From NCBI GenBank assembly GCA_015655975.1, contig DVEP01000014.1, forward strand, positions 1 to 24,152: a stretch of 24,152 nucleotides of DNA. Direction: 5' to 3'. Below the pieces are notes generated by a model. That model was not told the DNA's origin, made no database searches, and saw only the letters and a list, made by a program, of their open reading frames with translations. Made by a program: the position numbers and the translations under genes. The DNA is from Eubacterium sp. (GTDB lineage Bacteria > Bacillota > Clostridia > Oscillospirales > Acutalibacteraceae). This document shows, in pieces, positions 16,114-23,954 of the stretch. Numbering within the stretch: position 1 is the stretch's first letter; every line of letters begins with the position of its first letter.

Positions 16114-16123
16114 TCTTGTCCGT
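16114..16123 (-). promoter_or_regulatory. Possible SpoIIID-binding site in the spoIIIAA leader
   Basis: ACGGACAAGA on the minus strand contains the GGACAAG core of SpoIIID sites and matches WWRRACARNY at eight of ten positions. It would lie about 27-36 bases downstream of the predicted sigma-E start. Weak on its own. Confidence 0.25.
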
Positions 16124-16141
16124 TCATAGAACTAAACTAAC

Positions 16142-16170
16142 TTGAAAATGTAGTTATTATATGGTATTAT
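16142..16170 (+). promoter_or_regulatory. Sigma-A promoter of the GtrA-YfhO gene
   Basis: TTGAAA (16142-16147) is 17 bases from TATTAT (16165-16170), with TGG just before the -10. Transcription would begin near 16177, within a 13-base palindrome (CTTAAT-T-ATTAAG, 16174-16186) that could serve as an operator. GAGG lies eight bases before the ATG at 16201. Confidence 0.72.
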
Positions 16171-16182
16171 TTTCTTAATTAT
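16156..16182 (-). promoter_or_regulatory. Sigma-E-like promoter of the spoIIIA operon
   Basis: On the minus strand ATA (16180-16182) is 16 bases from CATATAAT (16156-16163). Sigma-E promoters follow ATA-N16-18-CATACANT, so the -10 has one mismatch. The predicted start, near 16149, leaves a leader of about 60 bases before spoIIIAA. It overlaps the opposing promoter at 16142-16170. Transcription of spoIIIA by sigma-E is established in Bacillus; the site here is a prediction in AT-rich DNA. Confidence 0.45.
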
Positions 16183-16200
16183 TAAGTTGAGGTAAAATAT

Positions 16201-19200
16201 ATGGATATAACAAAAAGCGGAAATAAAATCAAGACAGACAAATTTATTAATGGGCAAACAGTTAACTACTCGTTAATATTTTTGTTTTCATTTATACTTA
16301 TGCTTGTATTAAAGCAAATATTAAAACTTTTTTTGCCTGCAAATATATCTGTGCTTTGTTCATTCATTGCCGTAAGCATTATAAATTTCTTTGCTGTAAA
16401 AAAATATGTCTTTAACCATAAGTCGCTTTCTTCCGGAATTAAACAGGCCGTAATGCTCGCAATCAGAATTCTGGTTAACTGCGGAATATATCAAATTTTA
16501 AATTCAATATTTTTCAACTTTCTTAAAACAGGCAAAGCGTCGGTATTTGTTGCCGCTATACCGTTTTGCTTTCTTTTCAACTATATTTTTGACCTGTATC
16601 TCACATTTGACTGCATCGGCGACCCTGAAAATAATAAAAACGGCAGGACTTACAAACTGTTTTTCAATAACAGATATGTAGTCTTGTCGTCGATTGGCGC
16701 ACTGTTTTGTATTTTATTCATATTCCTTGTATTCAAACTATTTCCGTTCGGAGATCTGACTGTGCTTAGAATGGACTTATATCATCAATACGGTCCTTTA
16801 TTTACCGAACTGTACGACAGAATAACAAACTTCGATTCATTTGCTTACTCCTGGCAGTCAGGCGGCGGAAGCAGTTTTTTAGGCAACTATTTCAACTATT
16901 TATCAAGCCCTCTCAACATTATAATTTTGCTTTTCGACAGAAAACAAATGCCGTTTTTCGTTACAACTCTTGTTGCATTAAAAGCATCTCTTTGTGCAGG
17001 AAGTTTCACTTACTATCTAAAGAAAAGCAAAAATTCGCACTCATTTATAAGTGCAGGATTCGGCATACTTTATGCATTTTGCGGATATTTTCTTGCTTAC
17101 TATTGGAATATAATGTGGATTGACGCACTTTATCTTCTTCCTTTATTAGTTTTAGGAATAGAAAATATCATCAACAAAAACAATTCTAAACTCTATATAA
17201 TTACTCTTTGTGTTTTATTTTTCAGCAGTTATTATATGGCGTTTATGTGCTGTATTTTTGCAGTTTTGTATTTTTTAGCGTACTATTTTTCAAATTTCAA
17301 CGCAAATGATAAATTCGGTTTTCTCTTGCCTAATGAAAATTCTTTTGTCAAAAAAATATTCAATTTCAGATTTATAAAAACAGGGTTTAATTTTGCAATA
17401 TCTTCAATTTTCAGTGCGGCAATACTTGCCTGCATCTTAATTCCCGTGTATATGATTTTAAATTCCTGTTCGGCAACATCAGACTCTTTTCCGACGGAAA
17501 TCAGCAAATACTTCAACTTGTTTGACTTGCTTTCAAATCATCTTGCAGCGCTGACAACCACTATAAGAAGCAGCGGAGGAGATGTATTGCCAAATATTTA
17601 CAGCGGAATTTTGCCCGTCATACTTGTACCGCTTTATATCTGCAACAAAGATATTAAATTGCGGGAAAAGTGTGCAAATATTCTGTTGCTGATATTCTTT
17701 GTATTTAGCTTTGACAACAATTTTATGAACTTTATTTGGCACGCATTCCATTTCCCGAATGACTTGCCGTACAGATTTTCATATATGTATTCGTTCTTGC
17801 TGCTGACAATGGCTTTTTCAGTTTTGAAAAACTTTAAATCTATAAAATTCAAAGATATTGCCGTTGTCGGTATGGCGATAGTTTTATTTATTGTTTTAGC
17901 TGAAAAATTCCCGAACAAATACACAACTTCCGCTACAATATTCATCAGCATTTTGCTTGTCATAGTATGGAGCGCTTTACTGTTATTGATTAAAAAGAAA
18001 AAACTAAAACAATTTACGGCAGGAATAATCATTTTTTCAATGTGTATATGCGAAGTGCTTATTGCCGACTGCAACTCTTTTGTATTTTCTCAAAACTATA
18101 AAAACTACACTGAAAAATATGACTCTGTAGAAGAAGCGCTTGACTATATCAAAAAGAATGACGACGCTTTTTACAGAACAGAGCTAAACTATTTGAATAC
18201 CAGAATGGACCCTTGTCTGTACAACTATAAAGGCGTTTCAACATTTTCGTCTATGGCATATCAGGAAACATCACAACTGCAATACAATTTAGGTATGTTC
18301 GGAAACAGAATTAACAGTTACACCTACAACACACAAACACCTGTTTACAATATGATGTTTTCTCTCAAATACTTGTTATATACAAATGTAAATGCAAAAC
18401 CGTCTTCAAACTTATATACTAAAAAATATGATACAAAAGACGGAAATATAAGCGTTTACGAAAACAACTACTTTTTGCCTATTGCCTACTATGTACCGAA
18501 TGAAGTATCAAACTGGGAAAGCAAAGAAGGAAATCCTTTTGAAATTCAGTCAAAATACTTTGAAAAAGCAACAGGTTTAAGCAATGTATTTGTACCTGTA
18601 ATTTTTAACAAAACCGAGAGCAGCCAAGTTTATTGCGATGAATTTACAGACAACGGCACTCTTTATTTCAGCAGAACAGGAAATGCAGAGTCAAGTTCAA
18701 TATCTTTGGATATGCTCGCAACATCAAACAGTAATATGTACTTGTATTTTTCATCGCCTACAGTCGAAACAATAACCATTACAAAAGGCGAAGAAATATA
18801 TACTCAATCAATAAATGAACCATTCATTTTTGATGCAGGAAAGTGCGAACTCGGAGAAAAAGTCAGCGTAGAAATAGACACTTCGGCAAGTGACAGCGAT
18901 GAAAGTTATATTAATGTTTACGCATACTGCCTTGACCAAAATGTATTTGAAGACGGCTACAATATTCTGAAAAATTCAGCGCTTGAAATAGAAAAATACA
19001 GCGACACCGAATTGTTCGGAAACATTAAAACCACTCAAGACGGACTTTTATATACATCTATACCGTTTGATGAGGGATGGTCAATATATATTGACGGAAA
19101 AAAATCAGAAAGTTTTTCTGTAAACAGTCTTCTTTGCACTGAAATCGGCAAAGGCACTCACGAAGTAAGATTAAAATACACACCGAAAGGTTTGAAGGCA

Positions 19201-19275
19201 GGAATTACAGTTTCATTGACAACTGCGTCTTTAGGTATTGTTTATTTAGTTCTCAAATCAAAAAAGAAAAAATAA
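16201..19275 (+). CDS. GtrA-like domain fused to YfhO-family GT-C glycosyltransferase
   Basis: This integral membrane protein of 1024 residues seems to join two parts. Residues about 22-137 form four membrane spans with CSFIAVSIINFFAVKKYVF and FCFLFNYIFDLYLTF, the pattern of GtrA/GtcA proteins that flip undecaprenyl-phosphate sugars. From about 160 onward it is a YfhO protein: RMDLYHQYGPLFTELYD (190-206), YSWQSGGGSSFLGNYFNYLSSPLN, many further spans, a large outside domain (about 640-1000) and a last span before a KKKK tail. The Asp in MDLYHQY is a likely catalytic residue of the GT-C fold. YfhO/GtlB proteins transfer sugars onto lipoteichoic acid in Bacillus and Listeria, using a CsbB/GtlA-charged carrier and a GtcA flippase. 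No CsbB-type glycosyltransferase is in the window. YfhO assignment is firm; the GtrA part is by pattern, and the glycosylated target is unknown. Confidence 0.8.
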   Translation: MDITKSGNKIKTDKFINGQTVNYSLIFLFSFILMLVLKQILKLFLPANISVLCSFIAVSIINFFAVKKYVFNHKSLSSGIKQAVMLAIRILVNCGIYQILNSIFFNFLKTGKASVFVAAIPFCFLFNYIFDLYLTFDCIGDPENNKNGRTYKLFFNNRYVVLSSIGALFCILFIFLVFKLFPFGDLTVLRMDLYHQYGPLFTELYDRITNFDSFAYSWQSGGGSSFLGNYFNYLSSPLNIIILLFDRKQMPFFVTTLVALKASLCAGSFTYYLKKSKNSHSFISAGFGILYAFCGYFLAYYWNIMWIDALYLLPLLVLGIENIINKNNSKLYIITLCVLFFSSYYMAFMCCIFAVLYFLAYYFSNFNANDKFGFLLPNENSFVKKIFNFRFIKTGFNFAISSIFSAAILACILIPVYMILNSCSATSDSFPTEISKYFNLFDLLSNHLAALTTTIRSSGGDVLPNIYSGILPVILVPLYICNKDIKLREKCANILLLIFFVFSFDNNFMNFIWHAFHFPNDLPYRFSYMYSFLLLTMAFSVLKNFKSIKFKDIAVVGMAIVLFIVLAEKFPNKYTTSATIFISILLVIVWSALLLLIKKKKLKQFTAGIIIFSMCICEVLIADCNSFVFSQNYKNYTEKYDSVEEALDYIKKNDDAFYRTELNYLNTRMDPCLYNYKGVSTFSSMAYQETSQLQYNLGMFGNRINSYTYNTQTPVYNMMFSLKYLLYTNVNAKPSSNLYTKKYDTKDGNISVYENNYFLPIAYYVPNEVSNWESKEGNPFEIQSKYFEKATGLSNVFVPVIFNKTESSQVYCDEFTDNGTLYFSRTGNAESSSISLDMLATSNSNMYLYFSSPTVETITITKGEEIYTQSINEPFIFDAGKCELGEKVSVEIDTSASDSDESYINVYAYCLDQNVFEDGYNILKNSALEIEKYSDTELFGNIKTTQDGLLYTSIPFDEGWSIYIDGKKSESFSVNSLLCTEIGKGTHEVRLKYTPKGLKAGITVSLTTASLGIVYLVLKSKKKK

Positions 19276-19347
19276 GTTAAAATTATATTATTCATAATTA
19301 AAACATTATAATTATATAACATTTTTAAAAAATTTCTCACTTTAATG

Positions 19348-19376
19348 TTTACTTTTATGTCGAATTTATGTATTAT
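19348..19376 (+). promoter_or_regulatory. Sigma-A promoter of prs
   Basis: TTTACT (19348-19353) is 17 bases from TATTAT (19371-19376), giving a start near 19384 and a leader of about 40 bases. A second TATAAT at 19393-19398 has no matching -35. The rest of the 148-base gap after the YfhO gene is almost pure A/T with weak inverted repeats and no convincing terminator. Confidence 0.6.
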
Positions 19377-19423
19377 ATAGGTGCAAAAATTCTATAATGA
19401 AATGAGAGAGAGGACTTTTACAA

Positions 19424-20599
19424 ATGCCAAGAAAAACTGCACAAAATGTCGAAACTATACCGATTGGGCCACTCGGAATAATAGGAATGCCCGGTTGTGA
19501 AGAACTTACAGACAAAATTGATGCATACCTTGTAAAATGGAGAAAAAATCAAGCTGAAGAACATCAAAAAACCATTGCTTTTTACGGCTATTCCCGTGAT
19601 TCGTTTAAAATCAGCGTTGACCTTCCCCGTTTCGGTACAGGCGAAGCAAAAGCTACGCTCAAAGAAAGCGTAAGAGGCTATGATATTTACATTATTGCAG
19701 ATGTATTTAATTACAGCATAAAATATAACATTTACGGAATGGATGTTCCGATGTCTCCCGACGACCACTTTGCAGATATCAAGAGAGTAATTTCTGCAAT
19801 AAGCGGTAAAGCAAAAAGAATTACAGTAATCACCCCAATGCTTTACGAAGGCCGTCAGCACAAAAGAAACTCAAGAGAGTCACTTGACTGCGCACTTGCT
19901 TTACAGGAACTTGTTCATTTAGGTGTTGAAAGTATCATCACATTTGACGCTCACGACCAAAGAGTTCAAAATGCTATCCCGCACAACTCTTTTGAAAATG
20001 TTCAACCTTGCTATCAAATGATTAAAGCACTTGTTAACAATGTTGACGACATAGTTATTGACAAAGAACATTTAACCGTAATTTCACCTGACGAAGGCGC
20101 TATGGCTCGTTGTATTTACTATGCAACACAATTAGGTGTTAATCTTGGTATGTTCTATAAGAGAAGAGACTATACTACAATTATTAATGGCAGGAACAAA
20201 ATTGTTGCTCACGAATATCTCGGCGACAGTGTTGAAGGCAAAGATATTATAATTGTTGACGATATGATTTCTTCCGGAGAATCTATGCTTGAAGTAGCAA
20301 AAAAACTCAAATCTCTCAAAGCAGGCAGAATTTTCATCTGTACAACATTCGGTCTTTTCTGCAACGGACTTGAAGCGTTCGACGAAGCATATAAAAACGG
20401 TATTTTTGAAAAAGTATTTACAACAAACGGTGTATATCAATCTCCGGAATTACTTTCAAGAGATTGGTACTGCAATGTTGAAATTTCAAAATACTGCGCA
20501 TATATGCTCGACACACTCAACCACGATATGAGTATGAGTCCCCTTCTTGACTCAAGCAACAGAATTGAAGAGCTTTTAATTAAAAAAGGATTGAGGTAA
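19424..20599 (+). CDS. prs: Ribose-phosphate pyrophosphokinase (long clostridial form)
   Basis: PRPP synthetase makes 5-phosphoribosyl-1-diphosphate from ribose 5-phosphate and ATP for nucleotide, His, Trp and NAD synthesis. The C-terminal half has the PRPP-binding loop DIIIVDDMISSGESM (about residues 274-288), and the first half has the flexible ATP loop as MLYEGRQHKRNSRES, in place of the usual YARQDRK, then ITFDAHDQRVQNAIPH. At 391 residues it is about 75 longer than the classical enzyme, with an N-terminal extension and insertions. Such divergent long forms occur in clostridia, but a different nucleotide donor or altered control is possible. AGAGAGGA precedes the ATG. A small membrane protein gene follows after four bases. 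Confidence 0.88.
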   Translation: MPRKTAQNVETIPIGPLGIIGMPGCEELTDKIDAYLVKWRKNQAEEHQKTIAFYGYSRDSFKISVDLPRFGTGEAKATLKESVRGYDIYIIADVFNYSIKYNIYGMDVPMSPDDHFADIKRVISAISGKAKRITVITPMLYEGRQHKRNSRESLDCALALQELVHLGVESIITFDAHDQRVQNAIPHNSFENVQPCYQMIKALVNNVDDIVIDKEHLTVISPDEGAMARCIYYATQLGVNLGMFYKRRDYTTIINGRNKIVAHEYLGDSVEGKDIIIVDDMISSGESMLEVAKKLKSLKAGRIFICTTFGLFCNGLEAFDEAYKNGIFEKVFTTNGVYQSPELLSRDWYCNVEISKYCAYMLDTLNHDMSMSPLLDSSNRIEELLIKKGLR

Positions 20600-20603
20600 T
20601 CTT

Positions 20604-21119
20604 ATGGAGAAAAAAAAGTTGTTTTTAAAATGGCTTAAAATTTTTGCCGTTGTTTTGGCTGTTTTAGTCGGAATATCTGCAATCGCAACAGGTATCTATT
20701 GCGCAGTTAAAAAACAAAACCCAATCACTACTGTTTCAAGTTTTTTCAAAAGCGACAAAAAAGAAATAATAGGCATTTGGGAAAGTGAAAATGTTAAGGG
20801 CGCTACTGCTTTTGTTTTCAGAGACGACGGTACATACGACAGATATTTTTCAACTGTCAATTTCACAGGCACTTATAAACTTGACGGTAATAAAATCATC
20901 TTAACAAACCCTGACAGTGAACTTGAGTTAGTGTACAAGTACAGTATTGCGGGCGATAAGATGACTATGAATACCATAGACAAAGGCGAAGATTTGGGCG
21001 AAAAAATAGCGTACAAAAAAGTTGACAGGCTAAATCAAAAATCTCTCGATGAACTAATTGCAGAATCGAAAGAACTTTTAGAAAACAAAGAAACAACTAC
21101 AAATTCTGAAAAAGATTAA
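20604..21119 (+). CDS. Membrane-anchored protein with a lipocalin-like extracellular domain, unknown function
   Basis: I do not recognise this gene. The 171 residues have a lysine-rich N-terminus, one membrane span at about 11-34 (LKIFAVVLAVLVGISAIATGIYCAV), and then an outside beta-rich domain. The domain pattern is IIGIWESE - FVFRDDGTYDRYF - FTGTYKLDGNKIILT - MTMNTI. The order W-E, DGTY, GTYKLDGNKI is that of small lipocalin-like or DUF5640-type domains found in many secreted clostridial proteins. The last 30 residues are polar and acidic. It starts four bases after prs and ends at a strong terminator, so the two genes share a transcript, though no functional link is known. Confidence 0.65.
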   Translation: MEKKKLFLKWLKIFAVVLAVLVGISAIATGIYCAVKKQNPITTVSSFFKSDKKEIIGIWESENVKGATAFVFRDDGTYDRYFSTVNFTGTYKLDGNKIILTNPDSELELVYKYSIAGDKMTMNTIDKGEDLGEKIAYKKVDRLNQKSLDELIAESKELLENKETTTNSEKD

Positions 21120-21121
21120 AC

Positions 21122-21147
21122 AAACAGCCACTTTATGTGGCTGTTTT
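21122..21147 (+). terminator. Rho-independent terminator after the prs unit
   Basis: A perfect 10-bp stem, AAACAGCCAC (21122-21131) with GTGGCTGTTT (21137-21146), has a TTTAT loop and ends in four T. It begins three bases after the stop codon and insulates spoIIID from the prs transcript. Confidence 0.85.
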
Positions 21148-21148
21148 A

Positions 21149-21177
21149 TCATATATGACTGTTTTTCCGAATACATT
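21149..21177 (+). promoter_or_regulatory. Sigma-E-like promoter of spoIIID with an internal SpoIIID site
   Basis: TCATATAT (21149-21156) resembles the sigma-E -35 region, and AATACATT (21170-21177) resembles CATACANT; from ATA at 21151 the spacing is 16 bases. The minus strand of 21157-21166 reads AAAAACAGTC, a full match to the SpoIIID consensus WWRRACARNY, lying between the two elements. In Bacillus spoIIID is transcribed by sigma-E and stimulated by its own product, so both signals fit the gene. They remain predictions. Confidence 0.5.
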
Positions 21178-21204
21178 TTTAATATAGTATTTGGAGGAAT
21201 AGCA

Positions 21205-21477
21205 ATGAACTACAATTCAATTGAAGAACGAGCAGTTTTTTTAGCAAAATATATAGTTGAAAATAAAGACACCGTCAGAGGTGTTGCAAAAAAGTTCGGA
21301 ATATCAAAGTCAACAGTACATATTGACATCACTCAAAGATTGCAAAAAATTAATCCTCAGCTTTTTCAAAAAGTTCGTCTTGTTTTAAATGAAAACAAGG
21401 CACAAAGACATATACGAGGCGGTATTGCAACAAAAAATAAATATAAAAATATTAAAAAAATTGAAAACAATAATTAA
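21205..21477 (+). CDS. spoIIID: Sporulation transcriptional regulator SpoIIID
   Basis: SpoIIID is a small mother-cell DNA-binding protein that activates or represses many sigma-E genes and helps switch to sigma-K. The 90 residues include ERAVFLAKYIVENKDTVRGVAKKFGISKSTVHIDITQRL, with a helix-turn-helix at about 25-46, and HIRGGIATKNKYK, the basic segment that also contacts DNA in the Bacillus protein. GGAGG lies seven bases before the ATG. Target operon spoIIIA lies 5 kb away in this window. There is no terminator after the gene, so its transcript probably runs into proC. Confidence 0.96.
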   Translation: MNYNSIEERAVFLAKYIVENKDTVRGVAKKFGISKSTVHIDITQRLQKINPQLFQKVRLVLNENKAQRHIRGGIATKNKYKNIKKIENNN

Positions 21478-21489
21478 GTGTGATAAAAT
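21461..21489 (+). promoter_or_regulatory. Sigma-A promoter of proC
   Basis: TTGAAA (21461-21466) is 17 bases from TAAAAT (21484-21489), preceded by TGA as an extended -10. The -35 lies within the last codons of spoIIID. Confidence 0.68.
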
Positions 21490-21521
21490 AATTGTATAGT
21501 TTTCTATTGGAGGAAGTAAAA

Positions 21522-22322
21522 ATGAATATTGGTTTCATCGGTTGCGGAAATATGGCAACAGCAATCATAAAAGGTATAATAGACAGTAAAATAATATGCA
21601 GTGAAAACATTATGCTTTTTGACAAAAACGAAAGTGCGCTTGACAATGTTTCTGCAAAATACAATGCCGTCAAGTGTAAAGATGCGAGCGAAACGGCAAA
21701 AAACAGCGATATAATTATTCTCGCTGTAAAACCGAATGTTATTCAAAGCGTTTTGACTGAAATTAACGGTGTTTTAAAAAATTCCGATAAAGTAATTGTT
21801 TCAATCGCAGCAGGCAAAACTATTGAATTTATCAGAAATTGTTTAACACAAAACAATAAAATTGTCAGAGTAATGCCGAATATCAACGCAAAAGTCGGCG
21901 AAGCTATATGTGCTTACTGCTACAACAGTGAAGTTGCAGACGAGGACAAAAAAAATGTTGCGGAAATTTTATCGGGAATAGGAAAAGTTATTGAACTTGA
22001 CGAAAGTTTCTTTTCTCTGTTCGGAGTTATCGGCGGTTGTTCCCCTGCTTTTGTATATATGTTTATTGACGCACTTGCAAGAGTTGCCATAGAAAACGGT
22101 ATGCCTAAAGATATGGCGCTTGAAATATCTGCACAGGCAGTTTTCGGAAGCGCAAAAATGATTTTGGAAAACACAGATATACACCCGTGGAAACTGATTG
22201 ATATGGTTTGTTCACCCGGAGGAACAACTATTGAAGGTGTTTTATCTTTACAGCAAAGCGGTTTTGAGTCATCTATTCATCAAGCAGTTAATAAAGCAAT
22301 AGAAAAAGACAAAAAACTTTAA
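21522..22322 (+). CDS. proC: Pyrroline-5-carboxylate reductase
   Basis: ProC reduces 1-pyrroline-5-carboxylate to proline with NAD(P)H, the last step of proline synthesis. The 266 residues match the family. The N-terminal Rossmann motif is GFIGCGNMATAII, followed by VKPNVIQSVL, IVRVMPNINAKVGEA, and the C-terminal dimerisation domain with GGCSPAFVYMFIDALA and the signature SPGGTTIEGVLSLQQSGF. The ATG at 21522 is chosen over an upstream TTG because GGAGG stands just before it and the Rossmann motif then starts at residue 2. proB and proA are not nearby. Confidence 0.96.
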   Translation: MNIGFIGCGNMATAIIKGIIDSKIICSENIMLFDKNESALDNVSAKYNAVKCKDASETAKNSDIIILAVKPNVIQSVLTEINGVLKNSDKVIVSIAAGKTIEFIRNCLTQNNKIVRVMPNINAKVGEAICAYCYNSEVADEDKKNVAEILSGIGKVIELDESFFSLFGVIGGCSPAFVYMFIDALARVAIENGMPKDMALEISAQAVFGSAKMILENTDIHPWKLIDMVCSPGGTTIEGVLSLQQSGFESSIHQAVNKAIEKDKKL

Positions 22323-22326
22323 ACAA

Positions 22327-22376
22327 AACAGACCTGACTTAATTTGCACATCGGCAATATATAAGTCAGGTCTGTT
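22327..22376. terminator. Bidirectional terminator between proC and the symporter gene
   Basis: A perfect 15-bp stem (22327-22341 with 22362-22376) encloses a 20-base loop that has a small inner TTGC/GCAA stem. T-rich runs follow on both strands, so it can end the proC transcript and the convergent symporter transcript. It starts four bases after the proC stop. Confidence 0.82.
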
Positions 22377-22430
22377 ATTTTTATATTATAAAAAAGTTAT
22401 GCAATTTTGAAGTAAATCGAAAAATATATT

Positions 22431-23867
22431 TTAGTTTTCCCACTTTTGTGCGTGTTCTTCGTTCCAAATATTTTCGTCGCCTGCATTTATAGAACTTGCT
22501 CTGAATACAGGGTCTTTTCCTTCTTTTCTCTGTCTGCGATAGTCATTGAGCGCGTCTATTGCTTTTCGGCCTAAAAGCATAATTACAACTAAGTTCACAA
22601 TAGCCATAAGTCCCATAAGAATATCAGCCAAACTCCATACAGTTGAAAAATCCATTAAAGCGCCGACGAAAACAGCTGCGACACAAGTACATCTGAAAAC
22701 GAACAATGCTTTTTCGCCTTTAAAAATAAATCTGAAATTTGTTTCCGTATAGTAGTAGTTTCCGACAAGAGAACTAAATGCAAACAGGAATATTGAAACC
22801 GTTATAAATATAGGACCTACTTTCCCTACTTGCGACGATACTGCTTCCTGAACATAATTCATACCCGAAAGCGACGGAGAAATAGGAATACCCGACAGTA
22901 AAAGCATAAAAGCTGTTGTTGTACAAATAAGAATTGTATCAATAAACACGGAAAGAACCTGAACCAAGCCTTGCTTTACAGGGTGAGAAACATCTGCCGC
23001 GGCAGCAGCATTAGGCGCAGAGCCCATACCCGCTTCATTTGAATAGAGTCCCCTCTTTATACCATTCAGAATACACGAGCCTGCCAGACCGCCTGCAAAT
23101 GCCTTAAAGTCAAATGCCTGTTTAAAAATTAAAGAAAACATTTCAGGTACATCTTCTATATTTTTTATAATTATAAAAAGTCCCATTAAAATATATACGG
23201 CAGCCATAACGGGAACAATAGCCGAAACTATATGACTTATACGGTGTGAACCGCCGAAAATACATATTGCAGTAAGAATTGCAAGAACTCCGCCCACAAC
23301 ATACGGCCAAATACTATCCGAATAGTCTTTAATAAAATATGAAAGTGAAGAACCCGCATTAAAAGACTGCAAAGCATTGAAACCATAAGCAAAACAAGCA
23401 ATAAGAAGTACTGAAAACAAAACACCGAGTTTTCTGTTTTTCAACGCTTTTTGAATGTAATATGCAGGACCGCCTACATACCCGTCTTCCGTCTGTTCTT
23501 TGTACATTTGTGCAAGCGTACTTTCAATAAATGCTGACGCAGAACCTATAAGCGCAAGCAACCACATCCAAAAAATAGCACCGTAACCGCCTATTGCAGA
23601 ACTTGCGGCAACAGCAGTTGCTACACCTGCTATATTTCCTGTTCCGACACGACTCGCAGTTGAAATCATCAACGCTTCAAAAGAAGATATATCTCTGCCG
23701 TCTTTTTTCTTTTCTCCCAAAACACGAATAGCTTCAGGGAATAAAGTAAACTGTACAAATTTTGTTCTGATTGTAAAATACAAACCTACAAAAACAAGCA
23801 TAATAATGAGTATGTATGTATATAATACATCACTTGTTGTACCGAGAATTGAATTAAGCCAATCCAT
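22431..23867 (-). CDS. Alanine/glycine:sodium symporter (AGCS family)
   Basis: This integral membrane transporter imports alanine or glycine with sodium. From the ATG at 23867 it has 478 residues and about eleven membrane spans. Family motifs are present: TASRVGTGNIAGVATAVA, GGPAYYIQKAL, and GLYSNEAGMGSAPNAAAAADVSHPVKQG, the AGCS signature. AAAGGAG lies seven bases before this ATG and the protein then begins MDWLNSIL as related proteins do. A longer frame to 23966 crosses the leader hairpin and is not supported. Related genes are annotated alsT, agcS or dagA; substrate choice between alanine and glycine cannot be read here. Confidence 0.94.
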   Translation of the reverse strand: MDWLNSILGTTSDVLYTYILIIMLVFVGLYFTIRTKFVQFTLFPEAIRVLGEKKKDGRDISSFEALMISTASRVGTGNIAGVATAVAASSAIGGYGAIFWMWLLALIGSASAFIESTLAQMYKEQTEDGYVGGPAYYIQKALKNRKLGVLFSVLLIACFAYGFNALQSFNAGSSLSYFIKDYSDSIWPYVVGGVLAILTAICIFGGSHRISHIVSAIVPVMAAVYILMGLFIIIKNIEDVPEMFSLIFKQAFDFKAFAGGLAGSCILNGIKRGLYSNEAGMGSAPNAAAAADVSHPVKQGLVQVLSVFIDTILICTTTAFMLLLSGIPISPSLSGMNYVQEAVSSQVGKVGPIFITVSIFLFAFSSLVGNYYYTETNFRFIFKGEKALFVFRCTCVAAVFVGALMDFSTVWSLADILMGLMAIVNLVVIMLLGRKAIDALNDYRRQRKEGKDPVFRASSINAGDENIWNEEHAQKWEN

Positions 23868-23895
23868 AAAAAACTCCTTTAACAATAAATTACAT

Positions 23896-23939
23896 AAAAA
23901 AAGACATCGCGATTTAGCATTACTAAAATGACGGTGTCT
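23896..23939 (-). terminator. Terminator-like hairpin in the symporter leader (candidate attenuator)
   Basis: On the minus strand an imperfect stem (AGACA...TGTCT outside, ATTTTAG/CTAAAT inside, TAATG loop) is followed by seven T. It lies between the predicted promoter and the ribosome binding site, about 15 bases before AAAGGAG. It could stop transcription early in the leader. Alternatively it ends transcripts from further upstream. Confidence 0.5.
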
Positions 23940-23954
23940 AAAATCAGCAGTCGC

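Noticed and set aside
19276..19347. AT-only inverted repeats after the YfhO gene as a terminator
   Set aside because: They contain almost no G-C pairs and lack a clear T-run, so folding would be weak; such repeats arise by chance in DNA this AT-rich.
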